64,000 nt of DNA from assembly GCF_003268675.1 (NCBI RefSeq), contig NZ_CP029378.1, positions 3,968,001-4,032,000 of the forward strand. The letters are read 5' to 3'. This stretch comes from Streptomyces bacillaris. Lineage in GTDB: Bacteria > Actinomycetota > Actinomycetes > Streptomycetales > Streptomycetaceae. Below are positions 40,341-48,589 of this stretch, piece by piece (within the stretch, counting starts at the first letter, position 1; each line of letters starts with the position of its first letter). The notes under the pieces were generated by a model that saw nothing but the letters and a program-made list of their open reading frames with translations, did not search any database and was not told where the DNA came from. The position numbers were made by a program, and so were the translations under genes.

Positions 40341-41368
40341 CCACGGCGGCGACCAGGGCCGGCACCCGTACGGCGAAGGCGAAACCGGCCACCATGGCCC
40401 AGGCCCTCGGGCGCGCCCTGCGCGACTCGATGGCCGAGGACCCGACCGTGCACGTGCTCGGTGAGGACGTCGGCACCCTGGGCGGGGTCTTCCGGATCAC
40501 CGACGGGCTGGCCAAGGAGTTCGGTGACGACCGGTGCACCGACACCCCGCTGGCCGAGGCGGGCATCCTCGGGGCGGCGGTCGGCATGGCGATGTACGGG
40601 CTGCGGCCCGTGGTGGAGATGCAGTTCGACGCGTTCGCCTACCCGGCGTTCGAGCAGCTGATGAGCCATGTCGCCAAGATGCGCAACCGCACCGGGGGAG
40701 CCATGCCGCTCCCCATCACCGTGCGCGTGCCCTACGGCGGCGGCATCGGCGGCGTCGAGCACCACAGCGACTCCTCCGAGGCCTACTACATGGCCACCCC
40801 CGGCCTCCATGTCGTCACCCCGGCCACGGTGGACGACGCCTACGGACTGCTCCGGGCCTCCATCGCCTCCGACGACCCGGTGGTCTTCCTGGAGCCCAAG
40901 CGGCTCTACTGGTCCAAGGCCGACTGGTCGCCGGAGGCCCCGGCCGCCGTCGAGCCGATCGGCAGGGCCGTGGTGCGCCGCACCGGGCGCAGCGCCACGC
41001 TGATCACGTACGGCCCGTCCCTGCCGGTCTGTCTGGAGGCCGCCGAGGCGGCCGTCGCGGAGGGCTGGGACCTCGAAGTCGTGGACCTGCGCTCGCTGGT
41101 GCCGTTCGACGACGAGACGGTGGCCGCCTCGGTGCGGCGCACCGGCCGCGCGGTCGTCGTCCACGAGTCCCCCGGCTTCGGCGGCCCCGGCGGCGAGATC
41201 GCGGCCCGGATCACCGAGCGGTGCTTCCACCACCTGGAGGCCCCGGTGCTGCGGGTGGCGGGCTTCGACATCCCGTATCCGCCGCCCATGCTGGAGCGGC
41301 ACCATCTGCCGGGAGTCGACCGGGTGCTCGACGCGGTGGCCCGGTTGCAGTGGGAGGCGGACAGCTGA
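40337..41368 (+). CDS. bkdB: Branched-chain 2-oxoacid dehydrogenase E1 beta
   Basis: A 343-residue transketolase-like beta subunit starting at ATG 40337 (ATGA overlap). It forms the alpha2-beta2 E1 with bkdA. Landmarks: VLGEDVGTLGGVFRITDGLA, FGDDRCTDTPLAEAGILGAA, PYGGGIGGVEHHSDSSEAYY, and VFLEPKRLYWSKADW. A basic N-terminal extension of ~15 residues precedes the core. The stop TGA overlaps the ATG of bkdC by one base. Confidence 0.95.
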   Translation: MTTAATRAGTRTAKAKPATMAQALGRALRDSMAEDPTVHVLGEDVGTLGGVFRITDGLAKEFGDDRCTDTPLAEAGILGAAVGMAMYGLRPVVEMQFDAFAYPAFEQLMSHVAKMRNRTGGAMPLPITVRVPYGGGIGGVEHHSDSSEAYYMATPGLHVVTPATVDDAYGLLRASIASDDPVVFLEPKRLYWSKADWSPEAPAAVEPIGRAVVRRTGRSATLITYGPSLPVCLEAAEAAVAEGWDLEVVDLRSLVPFDDETVAASVRRTGRAVVVHESPGFGGPGGEIAARITERCFHHLEAPVLRVAGFDIPYPPPMLERHHLPGVDRVLDAVARLQWEADS

Positions 41369-42810
41369 TGGCCCAGGTCCTCGAATTCAAGCTGCCGGAC
41401 CTCGGTGAGGGGCTGACCGAGGCCGAGATCGTGCGCTGGCTGGTGGAGGTCGGCGATGTCGTCGCCATCGACCAGCCCGTCGTCGAGGTCGAGACGGCCA
41501 AGGCGATGGTGGAGGTGCCGTGCCCGTACGGGGGTGTGGTGACCGCGCGGTTCGGTGAGGAGGGTTCCGAACTCCCGGTCGGCGCACCGCTGCTGACGGT
41601 GGCGGTGGGCGCGACGGAGGCGCCTGCCTCTCCGGCTCCCTCGACTTCTTCGGCTTCGTCGGCTTCCTCGGCGGGCACGCCTGCCGCTGAGGAGCCCTCC
41701 GCCGGGTCCGGGAACGTGCTCGTCGGGTACGGGACCGGCGCCCCGGCCGCCCGGCGTCGGCGCATCCGGCCGGAGCGGGTCGGCACCTCCGCCGCGCCCG
41801 CACCCGCACCCGCGCCTGTGGTCGAGCACGAGCCGGTGCCGGTGGCCGTGCCCGCCGCAGCCGGTGAGGTGAACGGCCGGCAGGGGCCCGTGGCCGTGGT
41901 CTCGCCGCTCGTGCGGCGGCTGGCCCGCCAGCACGAGATCGACCTGCGGCGGCTGGCGGGCTCCGGCCCCGACGGACTGATCCTGCGGGCCGACGTGGAC
42001 TCCGCGATCCGGCGGGCCGAGGAGGCCGCGCGGGCCCAGACCCGTACGACTGCCGACGGGCCCGTCGTGGCGGAGGCTCCAACGGCGGGTGCGGCAGCAC
42101 CGGCCGCTGCCGCCGAGCGGATTCCGCTGCGCGGGGTCCGGGGAGCGGTCGCGGACAAGCTGTCGCGCAGCCGCAGCGAGATCCCGGACGCCACCTGCTG
42201 GGTCGACGCGGACGCCACCGAGCTGATGGCCGCCCGCGCCGCGATGAACGCCGCGTCGGGCCCGTCCGGCGGGCCCAAGGTGTCGGTCCTGGCGCTGCTG
42301 GCCCGGATCTGCACGGCGGCGCTGGCCCGGTACCCCGAGCTGAACTCCACCGTGGACACGGCCGCGCGCGAGATCGTGCGACTGCCCGGTGTGCACCTCG
42401 GGTTCGCGGCGCAGACCGAGCGGGGCCTCGTCGTCCCGGTCGTCCGCGACGCGCACACCCGCAACGCCGAGTCGATCGGGGCCGAGATCGCCCGGCTGAC
42501 CGAACTGGCCCGTACCGGCAAGCTCAGCCCGGCCCAGCTGACCGGCGGCACGTTCACGCTGAACAACTACGGGGTGTTCGGGGTCGACGGCTCGACGCCG
42601 ATCATCAACCACCCCGAAGCGGCGATGCTCGGCGTCGGCCGGATCATGCCCAAGCCCTGGGTGCACAACGGTGAGCTGGCCGTACGTCAGGTCGTCCAGC
42701 TCTCGCTCACCTTCGACCACCGGGTGTGCGACGGCGGAACGGCCGGGGGCTTCCTCCGGTACGTGGCCGACTGCGTGGAGCAGCCTGCGGTGCTGCTGCG
42801 CACCCTGTAG
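41368..42810 (+). CDS. bkdC: Branched-chain 2-oxoacid dehydrogenase E2
   Basis: A 480-residue dihydrolipoyl acyltransferase. Residues 1-80 are one lipoyl domain with the lipoylated Lys in VVEVETAKAMVEVPCPYGG. An Ala/Pro/Ser linker with RRRRIRPERV precedes the E1/E3-binding domain (SPLVRRLARQHEIDLRRLAG, SGPDGLILRADVD). The catalytic domain ends with LSLTFDHRVCDGGTAGGFLR, His as general base and Asp. No E3 gene is adjacent, so it shares the cell's lipoamide dehydrogenase. It completes the first bkdABC operon. Confidence 0.95.
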   Translation: MAQVLEFKLPDLGEGLTEAEIVRWLVEVGDVVAIDQPVVEVETAKAMVEVPCPYGGVVTARFGEEGSELPVGAPLLTVAVGATEAPASPAPSTSSASSASSAGTPAAEEPSAGSGNVLVGYGTGAPAARRRRIRPERVGTSAAPAPAPAPVVEHEPVPVAVPAAAGEVNGRQGPVAVVSPLVRRLARQHEIDLRRLAGSGPDGLILRADVDSAIRRAEEAARAQTRTTADGPVVAEAPTAGAAAPAAAAERIPLRGVRGAVADKLSRSRSEIPDATCWVDADATELMAARAAMNAASGPSGGPKVSVLALLARICTAALARYPELNSTVDTAAREIVRLPGVHLGFAAQTERGLVVPVVRDAHTRNAESIGAEIARLTELARTGKLSPAQLTGGTFTLNNYGVFGVDGSTPIINHPEAAMLGVGRIMPKPWVHNGELAVRQVVQLSLTFDHRVCDGGTAGGFLRYVADCVEQPAVLLRTL

Positions 42811-42934
42811 GGCCTGTTCGTCGCCCCGCAGGGCCCGTAGGTACGGGTGGTTGCTCGGACGTGCCCCTCCGGACCCGGCTCTGCCGGCCACCCCGGAGGG
42901 GCCGTCGGCCGACCGTGCCGCCCATACTCGACGT

Positions 42935-43849
42935 ATGACCGCCTACGACGTGATCGTCCTCGCCGGTGGGGCCGCCAAGCGGCTCGGCGGCGCCGACAAG
43001 CCCGCTGTGCGGGTCGGCGGCCGTGCGCTGCTCGACCGGGTGCTCGCCGCCTGCGCCGGAGCGGGTGTCACCGTCGTGGTGGGTGGCCGCAGGCCCACCT
43101 CCCGGCCGGTCGTCTGGACCCGCGAAGTCCCGGAGGGCGGCGGTCCGTTGGCGGCGCTCGGTGCGGGGGTGCGGCTGACGACGGCGGAGCGGGTGCTCGT
43201 GCTCTCCGCCGACCTGCCGTTCCTGGGCCCCGCCACGGTCGACGCGCTGCTCACCGCCGTCGGTGGGGGTGGCGGTGAGAACGGCAGGGAGGGCGCGCTC
43301 TGCACCGACCCCGACGGTCGCGACCAGCCGCTCCTCGCCGTCTACCGCGCGGAGCCGCTCCGCCGGGAGCTGGCCCTGCTCGCCACCGAGCACGGCTCGC
43401 TGGCGGGCCTGCCGCTCCGGCTGCTGACGGGGGAGCTGGACCTCGTCCGGGTCGATGCCGGGCCCCATGCCGCGTTCGACTGCGACACTTGGGAGGACAT
43501 CGCCGCCGCCCGCGCCCGGATCAGGGAGCATGGGGCCGTGCTGGACGAATGGATCACCTCGGTCAAGAACGAACTGGGAATCGAACTCGACGTCGACACC
43601 GACGTCCTGCTCGACCTCGCCCGCGACGCCGCGCACGGAGTCGCGCGGCCCGCCGCACCGCTCACGACCTTCCTGGTCGGGTACGCGGCCGCCCGGGCGA
43701 GCGCGGCGGCCGCCGGCCCGGAGGAAGCCGCGGCCGCGGTCGCCGAGGCGGCCCGCAAGGCCACCGCGCTCGCCCTGCGCTGGGAGGCGGAGGCGGCGGA
43801 GGAGCAGCCCCGTGCGGAGCCGAGCGGTGAAGGGGCCGGGACGCCATGA
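42935..43849 (+). CDS. MobA-like nucleotidyltransferase fused to DUF6457
   Basis: A 304-residue two-domain protein starting at ATG 42935. Residues 1-190 are a molybdenum cofactor guanylyltransferase-like domain with LAGGAAKRLGGADKPAV (nucleotide and Mg site), VPEGGGPLAALGAGV and VLVLSADLPFLG. It likely attaches GMP or another nucleotide to molybdopterin. From about residue 200 a separate helical domain (LDEWITSVKNELGIELDVDT to ALRWEAEAAEE) is the DUF6457 type, unknown in function and often found alone beside mobA or moeA. It overlaps moeA by 4 bases, so a role in cofactor synthesis is likely. Confidence 0.87.
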   Translation: MTAYDVIVLAGGAAKRLGGADKPAVRVGGRALLDRVLAACAGAGVTVVVGGRRPTSRPVVWTREVPEGGGPLAALGAGVRLTTAERVLVLSADLPFLGPATVDALLTAVGGGGGENGREGALCTDPDGRDQPLLAVYRAEPLRRELALLATEHGSLAGLPLRLLTGELDLVRVDAGPHAAFDCDTWEDIAAARARIREHGAVLDEWITSVKNELGIELDVDTDVLLDLARDAAHGVARPAAPLTTFLVGYAAARASAAAAGPEEAAAAVAEAARKATALALRWEAEAAEEQPRAEPSGEGAGTP

Positions 43850-45579
43850 CCGGGGACGGCCTTTCCGGCAGCGACGTGTTCGGCGGCGGTGACGACCTGT
43901 TCGGTGGTGACGACCTGTCCGGCTGCGATGTTTCCCGTGGTGGAAACAGTGCGACCGACCCAGCCGGAACCACCGGCCCCACCGCCCCCGACAGCGCCGA
44001 GGCGCGCGCGGCGGAGGCCGAAGAGCTGGCCGTCGAGCAGGCGTTGGCGCTGGTGGGCAGCGGCTCCCAGGCCCCCGGACACGACCGCACCCGGGCCACC
44101 GGCCCCACGCCCGGCCGGTCCGGCGACCAGGCGAACGGCCGGGCGCCGCGCGGCCAGACACCCACCGGAAGCCCGGGTGCGGCGGACGAGCCGGGCCCCT
44201 CCCCATACGCGAGCCCGTCCCCGTACGCAGGCCCCTCCCCGTACACCGATTCCGCACCCGACGGCCCCGCATCGGCTGCCGCTCCAGGCTCCCCGCCCAC
44301 CGACGAACCCGCGTCCGCGTCCGCACCCGCTCCCGCCCCGAGGTCCCCCGTCGTGGACCTGCCCTGGGAGCGGGCGCGGGCCGTTGCCGCGCGGGCCGGG
44401 CGGGGCGGGCCGCAGGCCGTGGTGCGGCTGGCGCTCGACCGGGCCCTGGGGCATGTGCTGGCCGAGCCGCTCGCCGCCCTCACCGACCTGCCGCCCTTCG
44501 ACACCTCGGCCATGGACGGCTGGGCCGTCGCCGGGCCCGGCCCCTGGACGTACGACGAGGGCGCGGGCCTCCTCGCCGGGGGCCAGGACGCCCGGCTCCC
44601 CGACGGCACCGCCGTACGCATCGCCACCGGCGCCCGTACGCCCGCCGACACCACCGCGGTCATCCGCAGCGAGCACGCCCACGCCGACGCGGCCCGGCGG
44701 CTGCTCTCCGCCCGGCGGCCCGTCGTCACCGGCCAGGACATCCGCCCCCGGGGCCAGGAGTGCCGTACGGGCGACCAGTTGGTCCCGGCCGGCACCGTGG
44801 TCACCCCGGCGGTGCTCGGGCTCGCCGCGGCCGCCGGATACGACGCCCTCCCCGCCGTTCCCCGCCCCCGCGTCGATGTCCTCGTCCTCGGTGACGAACT
44901 CCTCGCCTCGGGCCTTCCGCGCGACGGCCTCATCCGCGACGCTCTCGGCCCCATGCTCGCCCCCTGGCTGCGGGCCCTGGGCGCCGAGGTCTCCGCCCCC
45001 CGCCGCCTCGGGGACGACGCCGAAGCCCTGCGCACGGCCCTCACCTCCTCCGACGCCGACGTGATCATCACCACCGGGGGCACCGCCTCCGGCCCGGTCG
45101 ACCATGTCCACCCGGTGCTGGCCGCCCTCGGCGCCGAACTGCTCGTCCACGGCGTCGCCGTACGCCCCGGCCACCCCATGCTCCTGGCGCGGCTCTCCCC
45201 CGACGGGCCGCATGTGGTCGGCCTCCCCGGCAACCCGCTCGCCGCCGTGTCCGGGCTCCTGACTCTCGCGGAACCGCTGCTGGCGGGGCTCGCGGGCCGC
45301 CCGGCCCAGGACGCGTACCGGGCGCTCGTCCACGCCGATGTGCCCGGCCATCCGCACGACACCCGCCTCGTCCCCGTGGTCCACCGCGCGGGCCGGGCGG
45401 GCGGCCGGGACCATGTGGCGCCCCTGCGCTACAACGGACCCGCCATGCTGCGCGGGATCGCCGCGGCGGACGGGTTGGCCGTGGTGCCCGCCGGCGGGGT
45501 ACGGTCCGGCACCGAGGTGGAGATCCTCGATCTCCCATGGGCCCCGGCGACACCGTGGACGGAAGGGTGTTTCACGTGA
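43846..45579 (+). CDS. moeA: Molybdopterin molybdenumtransferase MoeA with long N-terminal extension
   Basis: A 577-residue protein starting at ATG 43846. The first ~170 residues are Pro/Gly/Ser/Ala-rich and not part of MoeA (DGLSGSDVFGGGDDLFGGDD and PYASPSPYAGPSPYTDS). The MoeA core starts near VDLPWERARAVAARA and has PPFDTSAMDGWAV, ATGARTPADTTAVI, the catalytic VIITTGGTASGPVDHVHPVL and HVVGLPGNPLAAVSGLL. It inserts molybdate into adenylated molybdopterin. Its TGA stop lies inside the parS palindrome at 45569-45582 and overlaps the next gene's GTG. Confidence 0.92.
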   Translation: MTGDGLSGSDVFGGGDDLFGGDDLSGCDVSRGGNSATDPAGTTGPTAPDSAEARAAEAEELAVEQALALVGSGSQAPGHDRTRATGPTPGRSGDQANGRAPRGQTPTGSPGAADEPGPSPYASPSPYAGPSPYTDSAPDGPASAAAPGSPPTDEPASASAPAPAPRSPVVDLPWERARAVAARAGRGGPQAVVRLALDRALGHVLAEPLAALTDLPPFDTSAMDGWAVAGPGPWTYDEGAGLLAGGQDARLPDGTAVRIATGARTPADTTAVIRSEHAHADAARRLLSARRPVVTGQDIRPRGQECRTGDQLVPAGTVVTPAVLGLAAAAGYDALPAVPRPRVDVLVLGDELLASGLPRDGLIRDALGPMLAPWLRALGAEVSAPRRLGDDAEALRTALTSSDADVIITTGGTASGPVDHVHPVLAALGAELLVHGVAVRPGHPMLLARLSPDGPHVVGLPGNPLAAVSGLLTLAEPLLAGLAGRPAQDAYRALVHADVPGHPHDTRLVPVVHRAGRAGGRDHVAPLRYNGPAMLRGIAAADGLAVVPAGGVRSGTEVEILDLPWAPATPWTEGCFT

Positions 45580-45582
45580 AAC
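45569..45582. promoter_or_regulatory. parS: parS centromere site embedded in coding overlap
   Basis: GTTTCACGTGAAAC is a perfect parS core. Its central CACGTG provides both the moeA stop TGA (45577-45579) and the best start GTG (45576-45578) of the following potassium-channel gene. ParB loading here would therefore overlap translation and transcription signals. Confidence 0.93.
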
Positions 45583-46688
45583 TTCCAGGCCACGACGCGA
45601 TGGCCAGGCGGGCAGAGGAACAAGTCGTCCCCACGAGGGTCCTGCTGCCCCGCAGGGTCGTCGACCGTCCTGGGCGCCAGGTCGCCAAACGGCTGCTGAT
45701 GGCGCTGCTCGTACTGGCCACGACGGTGATGATCGTCTGGCTTGACCGTGACGGGTATACGGACAACGCCGACGGCAAGGTCGACCTGCTCGACGCTGTC
45801 TACTACGCGACGGTCACCCTCTCCACCACCGGATACGGTGACATCGTTCCGCAGAGTGATGGTGCCAGGTTGCTCAACGTGGTCCTCGTGACGCCGTTGC
45901 GCGTGGTGTTCCTCATCATCCTGGTCGGTACCACCCTCGAAGTCCTCACGGAACGGACCCGCGAGGACTTCCGGCTCAAACGCTGGAGATCCAACTTGCG
46001 TGACCACACCGTCGTCGTCGGGTTCGGTACCAAGGGCCGTTCGGCGATTCAGACCCTCCGTTCCACCGGCTTGGCGAAGGAACAGATCGTCATCGTCGAC
46101 CCGGCCTCCAAAGTGATCGACGCAGCCAATGCCGAGGGCTACACCGGTGTGGTCGGCGATGCCACCCGCAGTGACGTGCTGCTCCGCGCCGAGCTGCAGA
46201 AGGCCCGCCAGATCATCATCGCCACTCAGAGGGACGACACCGCCGTCCTCGTCACCCTGACCGCGCGTCAGTTGAACCGGGGCGCCAAGATCGTGGCGGC
46301 GGTCCGCGAGGAGGAGAACGCGCCCCTGCTGCGGCAGTCCGGCGCCGATGCGGTGATCACCAGCGCCAGCGCCGCCGGCCGGCTGCTCGGTCTCTCCGTC
46401 CTCAGTCCGAGCGCGGGCACGGTGATGGAGGATCTGATCCAGCAGGGCAGCGGTCTCGATCTCGTCGAACGGCCGGTGATAAAGGCCGAGGTGGGCAAGA
46501 GCGTCCGGGAGACCGAGGACCTGGTCGTCAGTGTGCTGCGCGGGCACCGGCTGCTCGGCTACGACGACCCGGCGGCCAGTCCACTGCAGCTGACGGACCG
46601 GCTCATCACCATCGTGCGCGCGACCCGGCCGTCCGGCGACGGCCCGTCCCTGCCCCATCTGCCGATGCCGCCGCACCACCGACCCTGA
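45576..46688 (+). CDS. Potassium channel with RCK/TrkA-N domain
   Basis: A 370-residue channel. I chose GTG 45576 because GGAAGGG lies 8 bases before it; GTG 45567 is the alternative. Helix 1 is RLLMALLVLATTVMIVWL (39-56). The pore loop and filter TLSTTGYGDIVPQ (TTGYGD 84-89) lie before helix 2 (LLNVVLVTPLRVVFLIILVG). A regulator-of-K-conductance Rossmann domain follows: HTVVVGFGTKGRSAIQTLR, VIVDPASKVIDAANAEGY and GDATRSDVLLRAEL, suggesting NAD or nucleotide gating. A second RCK-like half ends with DRLITIVRATRP. It is a MthK-like two-helix channel. Confidence 0.93.
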   Translation: MKLPGHDAMARRAEEQVVPTRVLLPRRVVDRPGRQVAKRLLMALLVLATTVMIVWLDRDGYTDNADGKVDLLDAVYYATVTLSTTGYGDIVPQSDGARLLNVVLVTPLRVVFLIILVGTTLEVLTERTREDFRLKRWRSNLRDHTVVVGFGTKGRSAIQTLRSTGLAKEQIVIVDPASKVIDAANAEGYTGVVGDATRSDVLLRAELQKARQIIIATQRDDTAVLVTLTARQLNRGAKIVAAVREEENAPLLRQSGADAVITSASAAGRLLGLSVLSPSAGTVMEDLIQQGSGLDLVERPVIKAEVGKSVRETEDLVVSVLRGHRLLGYDDPAASPLQLTDRLITIVRATRPSGDGPSLPHLPMPPHHRP

Positions 46689-46849
46689 GGAACGCGAGGA
46701 AGCCCGAAGGACGGAACCTGGGGCCCGGAACTTGGAAGCCGGACCCGGAATCCAGGCGCCGGAAGCCACCCCGCCGAGCGGCGGCGCGCGGGACGGCACG
46801 TGGACCGGCGCACGCACGGGCGGGCGGCGGCGGGAGTAGCCTCGCGGCC

Positions 46850-47836
46850 ATGCATGCGATCACGATCCCCGAACCCGGTGGCCCCGAGGCGCTCGTCTGG
46901 GCCGAGGTGCCCGATCCCGTACCCGGCGACGGCGAGGTCCTCGTCGAGGTCGTCGCCGGTGCCGTCAACCGTGCCGACGTCCTTCAGCGGCAGGGCTTCT
47001 ACGACCCGCCGCCCGGTGCCTCCCCCTACCCCGGTCTGGAGTGCGCGGGACGCATCGCGGCGCTCGGCCCGGGGGTGACCGGCTGGGCGGTCGGGGACGC
47101 GGTGTGCGCGCTGCTGTCGGGCGGCGGCTACGCGGAGAAGGTCGCCGTACCGGTCGGCCAACTCCTCCCCGTACCGGACGGCGTGGAGCTGACGGTGGCG
47201 GCGGCGCTGCCCGAGGTCACCGCGACGGTCTGGTCGAACGTGTTCATGGTGGCGCACCTGCGCCCCGGTGAGACGGTGCTGATCCACGGCGGTTCCAGTG
47301 GGATCGGCACCATGGCGATCCAGCTGGCGAAGGCGGTCGGCGCCCGGGTGGCGGTCACGGCGGGCAGCCCGGAGAAGCTGGCCCGCTGCGCCGAGCTGGG
47401 GGCGGACATCCTGATCAACTACCGCGAGCAGGACTTCGTCGAGGAGGTGCGCGAGAACACCGCCGGGGCGGGGGCCGACGTCATCCTCGACATCGTCGGC
47501 GCCAAGTACCTGGACCGGAATGTGCAGGCGCTCGCCGTCAACGGCCGCCTTGCGATCATCGGCCTCCAGGGCGGGGTCAAGGGCGAGCTGAACCTCGGCG
47601 CCCTGCTGGCCAAGCGGGCCGCCGTCACCGCGACCTCCCTGCGGGGCCGCCCGATCGCGGAGAAGGCCGCCATCGTCGCCGCCGTACGCGAGCATGTGTG
47701 GCCGCTGATCGCGGACGGGGTGGTTCGTCCCGTCGTGGACCGTACGGTGCCGATGGCGGACGCCGCCGAGGCGCACCGGGTGCTCGAGTCCAGCGCCCAT
47801 GTCGGCAAGGTGCTGCTGATCACCCCGAACGCGTGA
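46850..47836 (+). CDS. Zinc-free quinone oxidoreductase (MDR superfamily)
   Basis: A 328-residue NADPH-dependent quinone reductase of the zeta-crystallin/PIG3 type starting at ATG 46850. The catalytic fold begins MHAITIPEPGGPEALVWAEV and has AGAVNRADVLQRQGFYDPPP and YPGLECAGRIAALGPGV. The Rossmann motif is LIHGGSSGIGTMAIQLAKAV, followed by AGSPEKLARCAELGAD for cofactor. Zinc ligands of alcohol dehydrogenases are absent. It stands alone between the channel gene and a strong bidirectional terminator. Confidence 0.93.
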   Translation: MHAITIPEPGGPEALVWAEVPDPVPGDGEVLVEVVAGAVNRADVLQRQGFYDPPPGASPYPGLECAGRIAALGPGVTGWAVGDAVCALLSGGGYAEKVAVPVGQLLPVPDGVELTVAAALPEVTATVWSNVFMVAHLRPGETVLIHGGSSGIGTMAIQLAKAVGARVAVTAGSPEKLARCAELGADILINYREQDFVEEVRENTAGAGADVILDIVGAKYLDRNVQALAVNGRLAIIGLQGGVKGELNLGALLAKRAAVTATSLRGRPIAEKAAIVAAVREHVWPLIADGVVRPVVDRTVPMADAAEAHRVLESSAHVGKVLLITPNA

Positions 47837-47890
47837 CGGCACGGACGCGTAGCAGCGCGAACGGGTAGCAGCGCGGACGCGGAGAACACA

Positions 47891-47930
47891 CAGCGGCCCT
47901 GCGCACACGTCGATGTGCACAGGGCCGCTG
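47891..47930. terminator. Bidirectional terminator between quinone reductase and bpa
   Basis: CAGCGGCCCTG (47891-47901) pairs with CAGGGCCGCTG (47920-47930), and the inner GCACA (47903-47907) pairs with TGTGC (47914-47918) around a short loop. Confidence 0.88.
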
Positions 47931-47947
47931 CTGAGCTGCTGTCGGAT

Positions 47948-48499
47948 CTACAGGTACGGTCCCGAGCGGATCGGCCCGTGCGGGTCACCGCCGCCGCCTT
48001 CCTCGTCCTCGTGGGCCATTCCGGGCGGCAGGGCGCGGCGCATCTGCTCCAGCTGGGCGCGGGCCGCCATCTGCTGGGCGAACAGCGCCGTCTGGATGCC
48101 GTGGAAGAGCCCCTCCAGCCACCCCACCAGCTGGGCCTGGGCGATCCGCAGCTCGGCCTCGGAGGGCACCGAGTCGTCCGTGAACGGCAGGGAGAGCCGC
48201 TCCAGCTCCTCCACCAGCTCCGGCGCGAGACCGTCCTCCAGCTCCTTCACGGAGCTGGCGTGGATCTCCTTGAGCCGGACACGGCTCGCCTCGTCGAGAG
48301 GGGCCGCCCTGACCTCTTCCAGAAGCTGCTTGATCATGCTGCCGATGCGCATGACCTTCGCGGGCTGTTCGACCATCTCCGTCACCGGGACCTCGCGCGA
48401 CTCGTCGTCACTGGCACCGCCGCCGACAGCCATTCCGTCCTGGCCCACGACAAGGACCTGCGGGTGCTCCTGCGACCGGTCATTCCTCGGCATTTCCAT
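47948..48499 (-). CDS. bpa: Bacterial proteasome activator Bpa (PafE)
   Basis: A 183-residue helical protein starting at ATG 48499 (MEMPRND; ATG 48493 possible). Its central region has RIGSMIKQLLEEVRAAPLDE, SRVRLKEIHASSVKELEDGL and RIAQAQLVGWLEGLFHGIQT, the four-helix core of the ATP-independent ring activator of the 20S proteasome. It ends GPIRSGPYL; the C-terminal Gly-X-Tyr-Leu tail is the docking motif that opens the proteasome gate (GQYL in M. tuberculosis). No proteasome genes are in this window, which is normal for Bpa. Confidence 0.92.
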   Translation of the reverse strand: MEMPRNDRSQEHPQVLVVGQDGMAVGGGASDDESREVPVTEMVEQPAKVMRIGSMIKQLLEEVRAAPLDEASRVRLKEIHASSVKELEDGLAPELVEELERLSLPFTDDSVPSEAELRIAQAQLVGWLEGLFHGIQTALFAQQMAARAQLEQMRRALPPGMAHEDEEGGGGDPHGPIRSGPYL

Positions 48500-48536
48500 G
48501 CCGCCATTGTCTCGCACACATGCCGTACACCACGTT

Positions 48537-48578
48537 GGTGCCCCCGAAAACGGAAGATCCACCGTCTTCGGGGGCACC
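48537..48578 (-). terminator. Terminator after the ABC permease gene
   Basis: GGTGCCCCCGAA (48537-48548) pairs with TTCGGGGGCACC (48567-48578) with a partly paired interior. It lies 12 bases beyond the permease stop. Confidence 0.8.
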
Positions 48579-48589
48579 GGATGCGGGCG

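Noticed and set aside
43929..43948. TGTTTCC-N6-GGAAACA in moeA, possible third parS
   Set aside because: The arms match parS ends but the centre is six bases instead of the CACGTG-type core, so ParB binding is not expected.
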